50,052 bases of DNA from Propionibacterium sp. (GCA_012517965.1 JAAYTZ010000133.1:1-50052); one strand, 5' to 3'. Positions 11,561-22,728 are shown, numbered from the stretch's first letter. Notes: generated by a model from the sequence alone, not told the origin. A program made the numbers and translations.

Positions 11561-13300
11561 TCACACCGGGTAGCGGAGTTCGACGGCGGCGAGGAGCCGA
11601 CGCCGGGCGGTCGCGACGTTCTCCTGCAAGGCTGTCGTCAGTTCGGCCTCGACCTGCTCCACTTCGGCGGCGAGACGATCGTCGCGGAACACCCCCCGGA
11701 TCCAGCGGGAGAAGTCGCGGTCGCCCGCGTGGTGGGCGATCACGTCGGGTTCACAGCGCGCCAGTTCGCGGTGGAACTCGGGCAAGCTGGCTGCCGCCTT
11801 TCCGTAGGTAGCCTCTGCGTTGCGCCGGAACACGAACCGCTGGTGGGCGGGCAGGTCCACGGTCGCGTACTTGTGCCAGTGCCGCACATGGGTGGTGAGC
11901 CGGGACCCCAGCCGGAAGGGACGCAGGACGCCCGGCTCGCTCGCCCTCATGAGCAGACCCGCCCCGGCGGGCAGGGCCGTGAACGCGTCGAGGACCTCAT
12001 CGACCCTGCTCCTGCTGAAGGTCGTCGTGGCGACGACGACGGGATCCTCGGCATCAAGGGTCGACGGACGCAACGCGATGAGGAGGTCGATGCTGGTCCG
12101 CGCCTCGGCGCAGAGATCGGTCGGGTGGTAGGTGACCATGATGTGGCCCTTGCGGTCCGGCGAGAACAGATGCCGGGTCTCACTGGCGTGGCCGAGCGAC
12201 TCGTGGGCTTCGTCGACCAGGACCCAGTGGGGCAGGCCACGGTCGCTGCGCAGGTCCGCCAGTCGGGGCGGGGTCTCCTGGTACCAGGCGCGTCGTTCGT
12301 CACCGGTGAGCTGGGACAGGTCCGCGACGATGCTCGTGCCATGGTGGCTGAGCAGGTTGCGCAACAGCCCCGTCGTGGGCACGGGTTCGTGGCCACCCAG
12401 GTGGACGACATCGGGTAGTTCGGCCAGTTGGGTGTGATCGCCTTCGACGTCGATCACGACCACGGCGTAGGCGAGTTGGATGAGTCGCTCTGCGATGAGC
12501 CCGGCCAGGTATGACTTCCCGGCCTGGGTGCCCCCGGTGACGAGCATGTTGACCTGGGAGGCGGGAACGGCGGCGGGGGTGCCGTCGAGGTAGGTGCCCA
12601 GCGGGATCTGCCATCGGTCGGGGTGGACGTGCCGGCCTCCGCGCAGCACGTCGCCCCGCAGGATCTCAATGACTCCGCCGCCGTCCGGGGCGGTCGTGAC
12701 GATGTCCGCGCGGCGCTTGAGGGAATCGACGGCGTTCGCGACGGCGACGCCGACTTCGCAGTGCTCGAGCATCGTCTGGTCGTTCTCGGCGTCGCCGATC
12801 GCGATGGTGGAGTGTGGGGACAAGCCGAGGTGGTCGAGGGCCGCATCAAGCCCGGTTCGCTTGGTGACCCCCGCCGGGACGATCATCAGGGCGCCGCGGT
12901 TGCGGGTGAGTTGGTAATCGGCTCCGAGGCGCCGGACCTCCTCCAGGACCAGGTGGTCGTGGGACGCCGAGCAGCCCAGGATCACTTGCCCACGGTCGAC
13001 GGCCACCCCGTGGCCGGTGAGGGCGTCGGCCAGGGCCGGGTCGACAGGGCGGGCCAGAACCTGCGACCCCACCGGGGTGTGGAGCACGGCGCCGTTCTCG
13101 GCAACGACAGCGTCGAACCACGTGTCCACGTCCGCGAAGCCAGACCTCAAGTGCCGCAGGGTGCGCCCGGTGACGAGCACGAGACGGCGCCCGCAGGAGC
13201 GGGCCTCGGACAGGGCAGCGAGCACCTCCCGGGAGGGCCTTTCACCTGTGGTCAGGGTCCCGTCGAAGTCGAGCGCGACAGCGCGGAAGTAATCAGGCAC
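11561..13300 (-). CDS. HAD-family phosphatase fused to a HerA-like ATPase
   Basis: A 579-aa fusion. Residues 1-215 are a Cof/HAD-IIB hydrolase: nucleophile motif DFDGT (11-15), VTGRTLRH for motif II, and GDAENDQTML (169-178) for the Mg-binding motif IV. Residues about 245-465 are a P-loop ATPase of the HerA/DUF87 type with Walker A GGTQAGKS (256-263), a basal strand VVVIDVEGD (281-289) and Walker B WVLVDEAH (359-366). The C-terminal 110 residues (KYATVDLPAHQRFVFR, then DRDFSRWIRGVFRDDRLAAE) form a charged helical module I cannot name. No signal peptide or membrane segment. The start is GTG at 13300. It is convergent with ppc (23 bp) and 192 bp downstream of the cation ATPase. Function unknown: phosphatase and motor signatures are seen; any coupling between them is inference. 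Confidence 0.85.
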   Translation of the reverse strand: MPDYFRAVALDFDGTLTTGERPSREVLAALSEARSCGRRLVLVTGRTLRHLRSGFADVDTWFDAVVAENGAVLHTPVGSQVLARPVDPALADALTGHGVAVDRGQVILGCSASHDHLVLEEVRRLGADYQLTRNRGALMIVPAGVTKRTGLDAALDHLGLSPHSTIAIGDAENDQTMLEHCEVGVAVANAVDSLKRRADIVTTAPDGGGVIEILRGDVLRGGRHVHPDRWQIPLGTYLDGTPAAVPASQVNMLVTGGTQAGKSYLAGLIAERLIQLAYAVVVIDVEGDHTQLAELPDVVHLGGHEPVPTTGLLRNLLSHHGTSIVADLSQLTGDERRAWYQETPPRLADLRSDRGLPHWVLVDEAHESLGHASETRHLFSPDRKGHIMVTYHPTDLCAEARTSIDLLIALRPSTLDAEDPVVVATTTFSRSRVDEVLDAFTALPAGAGLLMRASEPGVLRPFRLGSRLTTHVRHWHKYATVDLPAHQRFVFRRNAEATYGKAAASLPEFHRELARCEPDVIAHHAGDRDFSRWIRGVFRDDRLAAEVEQVEAELTTALQENVATARRRLLAAVELRYPV

Positions 13301-13492
13301 GGCAGGCTCGACACGGTGAGCCGGGCGGGCGGCTGAGACCCTTCAAGGCCGAGGCCGCGGCTCGGCGCGGTGACGCCTCGCCGTCCAGGTGCTTCGACCC
13401 TGTGTCCACTGTTGGGCCCCCTCCCGGACCGGCAAACCCGTTCAAGAACACCAGTTCGCTGCCTGCAACCGCAAGGCTTCCTCGTTCCCGGA

Positions 13493-16246
13493 TCAGATCC
13501 GACCACCCCGCACCCGTTTGTCCACGGCCACAACCAGCGAGACGAGCACCGCGGCGGCCAGGATCCGCAGCCACGCCGCACAGGAGATCGGTGCCGTCGA
13601 GAAGGCCCGGTTCATGACCGGCAGGTAGGTGATCGCCACCTGGGCGAGCGCCTGCACGGCAACGCCACCGAGGATCCAGCGGTTGGAGAAGACCCCAATC
13701 CGCCACATCGATCGGGTCAGCGATCGGCAGGAGAACAGGTAGAAGGCCTCGACGACGATGAAGAGGTTCAGCGCGGCGGTGCGGGCCTCGGCGACATCCG
13801 CCCCGGACCCGAGTTCCCACTGGAAGATCCACAAGGAGCCGACGACCAACATCGCCGCGACCAGCAGGATGCGCGCCACGAGCGGGCCGCTGAGCAGGGG
13901 CTTCTTCGGGTCACGCGGCGGCCGTCGCATGTTACCGGCCTCTTTCGGCTCGAACGCCAGCATGAGGCCGAGAGCCACAGCAGTCGTCATGTTGATCCAC
14001 AGGATCTGCACCGGCAGGACCGGCAGCGTCAAACCCAGCACGATCGAGACGAGGATCACCGAGCCTTCCCCCATGCTCGTCGGCAGCGTCCAGACGATGA
14101 ACTTCGTGAGGTTGTCGAAGACGCCTCGGCCCTCCTCCACCGCAGCCTCGATCGTGGCGAAGTCGTCGTCGGTGAGCACCATGTCGGCCGCCTCCTCGGC
14201 CACCTCCGTGCCGCCCTGGCCCATCGCCACACCAATGTCGGCCTGCCGCAGGGCCGGGGCATCGTTGACCCCGTCACCGGTCATCGCAACAACGTGGCGA
14301 CCAGCCTGAAGTGCTTCCACCAGACGGAGCTTCTGTGCCGGTGAGACCCGTGCGAAGACGCTGGCGCGCTCGACGGCAGCCGCGAACTCCTGTTCGGTGA
14401 GGGCAGCCAACTGAGGTCCGGTCACGATGTCCGCACCGTCCCCCTGGTCGAGGAGCCCCACCTTGCGCGCGATCGCGGTGGCGGTTGCGGCGTGGTCACC
14501 CGTGATCATCTTCACGGCGATACCCGCGGTGCGGCACGACTGGACGGCGTGCAGAGCGGCCGGGCGGGGCGGGTCGAGCATGGCCTGCAAGCCCACCAGG
14601 GTCAGCGAACCCGTCGGAGACTCGGGGTCGAAGGTGGATCCGGCTTCGAGAGTGCCCCGGGCCAGGGCCAAGACACGCAGACCCTCGGCGGCGAGGCCGT
14701 CCACCTCACGCAGCAGCGCAGCACGATCAAGCGGGTGGGCCTCGCCGCCCGGGCCCATCACGCCGTCACAAAGCTCCAGGATGCGCTCGGTGGCACCCTT
14801 GGCCACAACCAAGAGACGACCAGGGGCCCATGCGTCGAGGGGCTCTCCATGGGGAAGGTCCGCGTCGAGGGAGTGCGTCGTGGCCATGTACTGCCGCTCG
14901 GAGACGAACGGCACGACTCCCTCGCGGGGGAATCGGTCGCGCAGGCGCACGGCGTCCAAACCCGCCTTGGCGGCCACGGTGATCAGAGCTCCCTCGGTCG
15001 GGTCCCCCACCACATGCCAGGTCCCGTCCTGGCCCCGACCCGTGGCCGCGTCGTTGCACAGCACCCCGGCCCGCAACGACCAACCGAGGGCGGTATCCGC
15101 GGCCAGTTCGGCGCGCCGCCCGTCACCACCCAGGATCTCACCGTCCGGGTCGTAGCCCCCACCAGACACCTCGTACCGGCCGGCCAGCGTCCAGACCCGC
15201 TGCACCGTCATCTGGTTCTCCGTCAGCGTCCCGGTCTTGTCCGTGCAGATGACCGTGGTGCTGCCCAGTGTCTCGACCGCGGGGAGCCGACGGACCACCG
15301 CGCCGCGCCGCGCCATCCGCGACACCCCGATCGCCAGCGTGATCGTCACCGCCGCAGGCAGGCCCTCCGGGATCGCGGCAACAGCCAGCGCCACGGCGGC
15401 CTTGAACATCTCCGCGGGAGCCTCCCCGCGGAGCAAACCCAGCCCGAAAGTCAGAGCCGCCAAGCCGAGGATGACCACCGTGAGCAGCTTGCTGAACCAG
15501 GTCAGCCGGCGCGTCAGGGGGGTAGCAAGCGGCTCGGCGGAGCCGACGAGCCGGTGGATCTCACCAAGCTCCGTCTCAGCCCCGGTCGCGGCGGCGACAC
15601 CGACCCCGGTGCCGTTCGTGACAAGCGTCCCCGAGTACAACATGTTGCGCCGATCTGACACCGCAGTGCCAGCGTCCAAGACGACCTCGTCCTTGACCAC
15701 GGGCACCGACTCACCGGTCAACGCTGACTCGTCGACCTGCAGCTCACTCCCCTCGAGCAACCGCAGATCCGCAGGCACCTTGTCGCCGGCCTCGATCAAC
15801 ACGACGTCCCCCGGAACCACCTCCTCCGACGCGACCGTGACCGTCCTGCCGTCCCGCCGGACCCGGGCCTGAGTCCGGACCATCTGCCGCAACGCGTCGA
15901 GCGCCGACTCCGCCTTCGATTCCTGAACGAAGCCGATGACCGTGTTGAGCAGCACCACGCAGAAGATCACGGCAGAGTCGACGACATCACCCAGAACGGC
16001 AGTGACGGTCCCCGCGACCAGAAGGACATAGACGAGCGGGCTGTGCATTTGGCGGAAGAACCGGACGACCGGACCGGCCGAACGGACCTGGGGCAGCAGG
16101 TTCGGCCCATACCGTTCCAGGCGGTCACGCGCCTGAACCTCGGTCAAGCCGCCCTGCGGTTGGGTCTCGAGCAGGAGCACCACTTCGTGAACGGTCAGAG
16201 CGTGGTGCCCAACGACGAACGGCATTCCATCTTTCGCAGGTGGCAT
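13493..16246 (-). CDS. P2-type cation-transporting ATPase
   Basis: Membrane cation pump of 917 aa with the P2 (SERCA/PMR1-like) layout. Visible: N-terminal cation-ATPase domain (YGPNLLP), actuator motif VDESALTGES (171-180), M4 motif AIPEGLPAAVT (291-301), phosphorylation site CTDKTGTLTE with Asp336, hinge TGDGVNDAPALRQADIGVAMG, and about ten hydrophobic helices. PEGL in M4 favours Ca2+ or Mn2+/Na+ transport, but the M6 segment is ILWINMTTAVALG, so the acidic residue that SERCA has two positions after NxxT (NLVTD) is Ala here. Ion specificity is therefore open. Start ATG 16246 has GGAGG directly upstream, closer than ideal; a second ATG seven codons on is possible. Confidence 0.9.
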   Translation of the reverse strand: MPPAKDGMPFVVGHHALTVHEVVLLLETQPQGGLTEVQARDRLERYGPNLLPQVRSAGPVVRFFRQMHSPLVYVLLVAGTVTAVLGDVVDSAVIFCVVLLNTVIGFVQESKAESALDALRQMVRTQARVRRDGRTVTVASEEVVPGDVVLIEAGDKVPADLRLLEGSELQVDESALTGESVPVVKDEVVLDAGTAVSDRRNMLYSGTLVTNGTGVGVAAATGAETELGEIHRLVGSAEPLATPLTRRLTWFSKLLTVVILGLAALTFGLGLLRGEAPAEMFKAAVALAVAAIPEGLPAAVTITLAIGVSRMARRGAVVRRLPAVETLGSTTVICTDKTGTLTENQMTVQRVWTLAGRYEVSGGGYDPDGEILGGDGRRAELAADTALGWSLRAGVLCNDAATGRGQDGTWHVVGDPTEGALITVAAKAGLDAVRLRDRFPREGVVPFVSERQYMATTHSLDADLPHGEPLDAWAPGRLLVVAKGATERILELCDGVMGPGGEAHPLDRAALLREVDGLAAEGLRVLALARGTLEAGSTFDPESPTGSLTLVGLQAMLDPPRPAALHAVQSCRTAGIAVKMITGDHAATATAIARKVGLLDQGDGADIVTGPQLAALTEQEFAAAVERASVFARVSPAQKLRLVEALQAGRHVVAMTGDGVNDAPALRQADIGVAMGQGGTEVAEEAADMVLTDDDFATIEAAVEEGRGVFDNLTKFIVWTLPTSMGEGSVILVSIVLGLTLPVLPVQILWINMTTAVALGLMLAFEPKEAGNMRRPPRDPKKPLLSGPLVARILLVAAMLVVGSLWIFQWELGSGADVAEARTAALNLFIVVEAFYLFSCRSLTRSMWRIGVFSNRWILGGVAVQALAQVAITYLPVMNRAFSTAPISCAAWLRILAAAVLVSLVVAVDKRVRGGRI

Positions 16247-16576
16247 GCCTCCAATGTCACACCAAAGAGGGGCCAGAGGCGGGCAAACCACCCGCCAACA
16301 GGAGGGCCGCATTGGAATCAATCGTAGCCGCGGGCGTGCTGGCAATGGCGCCGGGACGACACCGCTGTCGCACCGGCTCCGCCCGCAAGACCCAAGACAA
16401 GGACGCGGAGCGTCGCGTTGGGCCCAGCCCCCGTGGCCGCACACCCGACCAGCATCGAAGACCTCGCCGGAATCACGTGTATGAACGGCGAGCACACATT
16501 CCCCGGCTAAACCCCTCCCCTCCGGGCCTCGCATTGCCAACAGCCTCCCGACAAGGGGATTCGCTTGCCCCAACAA
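16247..16576. other. Gene-free spacer upstream of the cation ATPase
   Basis: No supported gene. The ATPase frame stays open into it on the minus strand, but the added residues (Arg/Gly/Pro-rich) do not resemble any ATPase N-terminus. A short inverted repeat GGCGGG/CCCGCC occurs near 16276-16295. The spacer presumably holds the ATPase promoter, which I could not pick out. Confidence 0.5.
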
Positions 16577-16694
16577 CGGAAATCCGGGTCATATATGGGG
16601 CTTCGTCTGACCGCCCCTGACCACCAAACTGCACCCCTACTGTGCCGAAATTTCGGCAACACCCCTAGCCAAAGCGATGTTGTGATCTGGGGCG

Positions 16695-16711
16695 ACAGGT
16701 CTTCGACCTGT
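16695..16711 (-). other. T-arm-like hairpin downstream of tRNA-Pro
   Basis: The same 7-bp stem and TTC loop as at 2364-2380, 40 bases beyond the mature 3' end of tRNA-Pro. It could act in transcript ending or processing, but there is no U-run. With the following CGCCCC it is also a degenerate copy of the tRNA's own T-arm and acceptor, which favours an att relic. Confidence 0.5.
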
Positions 16712-16730
16712 TGTCTTCTCGGGCTATAAT
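16702..16730 (+). promoter_or_regulatory. Promoter-like TTCGAC-N17-TATAAT antisense to tRNA-Pro
   Basis: TTCGAC at 16702-16707 and TATAAT at 16725-16730 with a 17-bp spacer, as in R2a. Transcription from it would run through the tRNA-Pro gene in antisense. No coding frame follows on this strand. Confidence 0.4.
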
Positions 16731-16750
16731 GCCTAGTCAAAGCCATATTG

Positions 16751-16826
16751 TGGTCGGGGCGACAGGACTCGAACCTGCGGTCTCCTGCTCCCAAAGCAGG
16801 CGCGCTAGCCACTACGCTACGCCCCG
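16751..16826 (-). tRNA. tRNA-Pro (anticodon TGG)
   Basis: Complete cloverleaf of 76 nt including an encoded CCA. Acceptor CGGGGCG pairs with CGCCCCG, the anticodon stem CCTGC/GCAGG encloses the loop TTTGGGA with anticodon TGG (reads CCA and, by wobble, other CCN codons), and the T-arm is GCAGG-TTCGAGT-CCTGT. It is the recipient gene of the att-like duplications described for R2. Confidence 0.96.
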
Positions 16827-16857
16827 GTCAACCCCTCAAGTCTACGGGCCGTGCCCC

Positions 16858-18330
16858 TCAGATACCCAACTCGCCGAGCAGCAGCCACGCCAGAGAGTCC
16901 AGCGGCGGCACGGGGGCCGCGTTATCGGCCAGCACGGTCGCGTGGTCACCCAGCAGCAGTCCCTCCACCTTGGCCGCCGCTTCCGCTGCCTGCCTGCTCC
17001 GCCCCCACCCCTCCGGGCAGAGCTTCAACAGGGAGACGGCGATCGCCGCGCCGACGGCGTCCAGTCCCAGCGGACGGCCCGGCAGCGGGCCGCCGAGCAC
17101 CTGGATGAGCCCGGCCAGGGGGGCGTCCAGGGCGTCCGGGCTTCGGTAGCCGAGCAGCGCCAACTCCAGGCCGGACGCCGCATCGGGCGCGGCGCGCGAC
17201 AACAGTGCGTGGGCCAGGGCGGGCGGCTCCCCCGTGGCCGCCAGCGTGGCCAACCAGAGCCGCATGACGACCAGCCCGAAACCACGCGTGACCGGACGCC
17301 CGGCGACAGCGCGCCAGGCCGCGTCCAACTGCCGCGGTTCGCCCTGAACGGCCGCCAGGACGCCCGCCGTCGCGTCGCCGAGGAGACGGTCGCGGCGCAG
17401 CCAGTCCACCTGGTCGAGCCAGTCGAGCGCGCGCTCGCGATCCGGCGCCAGCGAGCGGGACACCGCCTCGACCACCACGAACCCCGCCGCCTCGGTGGCC
17501 CCCTCCGGACGCCGCCGCGTCAGCCGCTCGACCACCGTCGGCAGCAGGTCGGCCACGGCCGGGAACCACGTGATGCGCAGCCGCTGGACGCCGCGGCCGC
17601 AGATCGCCACCTCGCGGTGCCCCGGGGGACCCGCCAGGACGATGTCGGTGTCGACCTGCGTGGCCGTCACGCCCGGGGAGGGGACGACCGCCTGGTCGGG
17701 CAGCGCGAGCGCCACCTCGCTCCCCGCCCGCTCGACCAGGCGCGGCAGCCAGGCCGGCAGGACTGCGGCGGCGTCCGCCAACCGCTCGAGCGGCGTCACC
17801 TCCAACGTGACCGAATGACGACGATGCCCGCCGAGCCGCCCCTCCGGCACGGCGAGGTGGAAGGCCTCCGGGGGCGGTCCGGCCGCGTCCAACGACCCGG
17901 CGGGGAACACCGGCACCTCCCGCACCCCGCGGAGGAAGCCCTCCCGCAGCCGCACCAGGACGCCCCCGGTGTCGTCCCGAGCCGACGCGACCGCGATGAA
18001 ACCCTCGAGGTCGGTGGTCCAGGCCCACCCGGCGAACCCCTCCCCCACCCGAACGCCCAGGCCGAGGTAGGGCAACTCCACGGGATCGGCGGTCAGGTTG
18101 TCGACGGTGAGCTGCAGGCTCAGCGAAACACCCGTGACCAGCGCTCGCAGCCGCGACCGGACGCCCACCCCCTCGACGAGCAGCAGCTCCTCCTCGTCGG
18201 GTTGCCAGCCGGCCACCTGCGCGCCCGGGACGGCGAACGTGAGTGCCACGACCGGCGCGCCCGCGGCGTCCGTGACCGTCAGGGTGCGGCCGTCGCGCGC
18301 CACCGACACCCCCAGCTCACCCAGCCTCAC
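16858..18330 (-). CDS. Conserved-looking protein of unknown function
   Basis: A 490-aa protein I do not recognise. The first half (to about residue 215) is rich in alternating hydrophobic and polar residues typical of beta-strands, for example LTVTDAAGAPVVALTFAVPG and LSLQLTVDNLTADPVELPYLG, the latter like a beta-sandwich strand pair. The second half is Ala/Leu-rich and helical. There is no signal peptide, convincing membrane helix or cysteine cluster. The GTG at 18330 overlaps the TGA of the DNA glycosylase gene (GTGA), so the two are translationally coupled. Codon use matches its neighbours, so it is real coding sequence. A link to DNA repair would be guilt by association only. Confidence 0.8.
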   Translation of the reverse strand: MRLGELGVSVARDGRTLTVTDAAGAPVVALTFAVPGAQVAGWQPDEEELLLVEGVGVRSRLRALVTGVSLSLQLTVDNLTADPVELPYLGLGVRVGEGFAGWAWTTDLEGFIAVASARDDTGGVLVRLREGFLRGVREVPVFPAGSLDAAGPPPEAFHLAVPEGRLGGHRRHSVTLEVTPLERLADAAAVLPAWLPRLVERAGSEVALALPDQAVVPSPGVTATQVDTDIVLAGPPGHREVAICGRGVQRLRITWFPAVADLLPTVVERLTRRRPEGATEAAGFVVVEAVSRSLAPDRERALDWLDQVDWLRRDRLLGDATAGVLAAVQGEPRQLDAAWRAVAGRPVTRGFGLVVMRLWLATLAATGEPPALAHALLSRAAPDAASGLELALLGYRSPDALDAPLAGLIQVLGGPLPGRPLGLDAVGAAIAVSLLKLCPEGWGRSRQAAEAAAKVEGLLLGDHATVLADNAAPVPPLDSLAWLLLGELGI

Positions 18331-19157
18331 CGCGGCCCCCCGGCGGAACCGGCCGGCTGACAGGTCGGGCACCAGTAGAGGTTGCGCCCGTGGAAGTCGG
18401 CGCGCGCGATCGGCGTCCCGCACACCAGGCACGGATCACCGGCCCGCCGGTAGACGTAGACCTCGCCGCCGTGCCGGTCGACGCGCGCCGGGCGCCCCAT
18501 GGCGTCCGGGGTGTGCGCCTCGGTCACGGTGTCGATGCGCCCGTCTCGGACGCCGACTGCCATGAGCTCGACGAGGTCGCGCCACACCGAGTCGAAGGTC
18601 GCCCTGCCGAGGTCGCACGCGGGCAGGTGGGGGTCGATGCCGTGCCGGAACAGCACCTCGGCCCGGTAGATGTTGCCGACCCCGGCGAAGACGGACTGGT
18701 CCATCAGCAGCGCACCGACGGCCCGCTTCGACCGGCTCAGCCGCACCCAGGCGCGCTCCGGATCGGCTTCCGGACGCAACGGGTCGGGGCCGGACGCCGC
18801 CGCGACGGCGTCCCGCTCCTCGCCGGTCACGAGCCGGCACCACTGCGGGCCCCGCAGGTCGGCCCGGACGCCGCGGGCGGCGATCCGCAGCCGCAGGGTC
18901 CCCGGGCTGGCCGGCGGCTCGTCGGGTCCGAAGTGCAGCCTGCCGATCAGGCCCAGGTGGATCCAGACGACGCGACCGCCGGCGAAGTCGAGGAAGAGGT
19001 GCTTCCCGACCGCGTCGCCTCGCTCGAACTCGGTGCCGTCCAGCAGCGCGGCGGCGTCCGCGAACCGACCCTGCGGGGAACTCACCCGGACGGGGCGGCC
19101 GCCGAACTCGCGGGTCAGGGTGCGGGCGAGCCGGTGGGTGACGTGACCTTCGGGCAT
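18327..19157 (-). CDS. nei: Fpg/Nei-family DNA glycosylase (Nei1-like)
   Basis: Bifunctional base-excision repair glycosylase/AP lyase of 276 aa that removes oxidised pyrimidines. The N-terminus MPEGHVTHRLAR gives the catalytic Pro2 and Glu3, and the following FGGRPVRVSSPQGRF is very like mycobacterial Nei1 (Rv2464c). The helix-two-turns-helix is in LLMDQSVFAGVGNIYRAEVL, and a zinc finger closes the protein: CLVCGTPIARADFHGR followed by NLYWCPTC. ATG at 19157 is fixed by the requirement for Pro2. The gene overlaps the downstream unknown gene by 4 bp. Confidence 0.95.
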   Translation of the reverse strand: MPEGHVTHRLARTLTREFGGRPVRVSSPQGRFADAAALLDGTEFERGDAVGKHLFLDFAGGRVVWIHLGLIGRLHFGPDEPPASPGTLRLRIAARGVRADLRGPQWCRLVTGEERDAVAAASGPDPLRPEADPERAWVRLSRSKRAVGALLMDQSVFAGVGNIYRAEVLFRHGIDPHLPACDLGRATFDSVWRDLVELMAVGVRDGRIDTVTEAHTPDAMGRPARVDRHGGEVYVYRRAGDPCLVCGTPIARADFHGRNLYWCPTCQPAGSAGGPR

Positions 19158-19199
19158 CCGCGTCCCCCTCTCGTGGAGCCGGCAGTTTACGCTGGGCGC

Positions 19200-19391
19200 G
19201 TGGTGGACAGGCACCTGGACCCGGGGTTCGGGCGTGACGGCCTCTCCGGGCTGCTCAACCCGTCGCGGGCGGTGCGCGCCCGGGACGTGTCGCGTCCGGG
19301 CCCGGCGGACCGCGCGGCCGCGGAGGCCGCCCTGCCCCGGCTGCTGGCTCGTGCCGCGGGCCGCCGCGTCCAGTCGTCCCCGTCGCCGTGA
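19200..19391 (+). CDS. Small hypothetical protein
   Basis: A 63-aa frame with GTG start (GTG is doubled, 19200 and 19203), containing HLDPGFGRDGLSGLLNPSRA and VRARDVSRPGPADRAAAEAA. It is hydrophilic and partly helical with no membrane segment. The composition looks like coding sequence and it neatly fills the gap between the divergent nei gene and the convergent nitroreductase gene (stops 3 bp apart). I have an impression of similar short actinobacterial proteins but cannot name a family. Confidence 0.5.
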   Translation: MVDRHLDPGFGRDGLSGLLNPSRAVRARDVSRPGPADRAAAEAALPRLLARAAGRRVQSSPSP

Positions 19392-19394
19392 CGG

Positions 19395-19997
19395 TCAGCC
19401 GAAGATCGGCCCGACGGTCCGGGTGCGCTTGAGTTCGAAGAAGCCCGGGTAGGCCGTCACCTTCACGAAGCCGTCGAACAGGTCCCCCGCCGCCTCGCCG
19501 GTGGGAGCCGGGGAGATGACGGGCCCGAACAGCGCCAGCCCGTTCACGTGCAGGATCGGCGCACCGACGTCCTCCCCGACCGGCTCCATGCCGGCCCGGT
19601 GCGAGGCCCGCAGGGCGTCGTCGTCGGCGTCCGTCTCACCGGCGGCCGCCAACCCCGCGGGCAGGCCGCAGTCGGCGAGGGCGGCCTCCACCGTCGCCCG
19701 GTCCCGCGGCTCGTCCCGAGGGTGGAAGCGGGTGCCGAGCGCCGTGTAGAACGCCCGCAGGGCGTCCTGGCCGTGATCCCGCTCGACGGCGAGGGCGACC
19801 CGAGCGGGACGCCACGCCTGGTCCATCAGCGCCCGGTAGTCGTCGGGCAGGTCGCGGCCCTCGTTGAGCACCGCCAGGCTCATCACGTGGAAGGTCGCCC
19901 GCACGTCGCGAACCTTCTCGACCTCGAGCAACCACCGGGAGGTGATCCAGGTCCACGGGCAGATGGGGTCGAACCAGAAGTCAACGGCCTGCGTCAT
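19395..19997 (-). CDS. Mycothiol-dependent nitroreductase homologue (Rv2466c type), CPWT active site
   Basis: DsbA/thioredoxin-fold protein of 200 aa, closely resembling Mycobacterium tuberculosis Rv2466c, a mycothiol-linked reductase acting on nitro-compounds and in oxidative stress. It has [18 protein letters not shown] at the N-terminus, [31 protein letters not shown] and the hallmark C-terminus FFELKRTRT. In Rv2466c the active site is CPWC; here the second Cys is Thr, leaving a monothiol site. The ATG at 19997 starts directly before the first strand. It is divergent from pepN. Mycothiol use fits an actinobacterium. Confidence 0.9.
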   Translation of the reverse strand: MTQAVDFWFDPICPWTWITSRWLLEVEKVRDVRATFHVMSLAVLNEGRDLPDDYRALMDQAWRPARVALAVERDHGQDALRAFYTALGTRFHPRDEPRDRATVEAALADCGLPAGLAAAGETDADDDALRASHRAGMEPVGEDVGAPILHVNGLALFGPVISPAPTGEAAGDLFDGFVKVTAYPGFFELKRTRTVGPIFG

Positions 19998-20091
19998 GGG
20001 CGCCACCCTATGCGGGCGGCCAACCGAAAAGTGAACCCCGCCCCGCCCCGGCGCACCGGTTTCGCGACGGCTGTCGCGGGCTATTGTCACC

Positions 20092-20117
20092 CGGGACGCC
20101 GGACGGCCGGCGTCCCG
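20092..20117 (+). promoter_or_regulatory. 11-bp inverted repeat in the pepN leader
   Basis: CGGGACGCCGG and CCGGCGTCCCG form a perfect stem with loop ACGG, five bases after a TATTGT -10-like box (20082-20087). The hairpin would be at the very 5' end of the pepN message, upstream of the GA-rich ribosome site near 20118-20130. It could stabilise the mRNA, or the DNA palindrome could be an operator. Confidence 0.5.
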
Positions 20118-20136
20118 ACGAGGAGAGGAGCGGCCC

Positions 20137-22724
<2,588 letters not shown>

Positions 22725-22728
<4 letters not shown>

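Larger units (their letters stand above)
16577..16780. repeat. Direct repeat R2, copy b (204 bp, overlaps tRNA-Pro)
   Basis: Partner of 2246-2449. The right 30 bases lie inside the intact tRNA-Pro gene; the rest is the sequence immediately downstream of the tRNA. It keeps the T-arm-like hairpin (16695-16711), while the 18-mer shared with R1 has diverged here (16585-16602). Confidence 0.85.

Noticed and set aside
16507-16812. Small protein with RFESCRPD motif, also at 2272-2463
   Set aside because: This peptide is the usual translation of a tRNA T-arm in the wrong context; the frames cover R2 and tRNA-Pro and are not genes.
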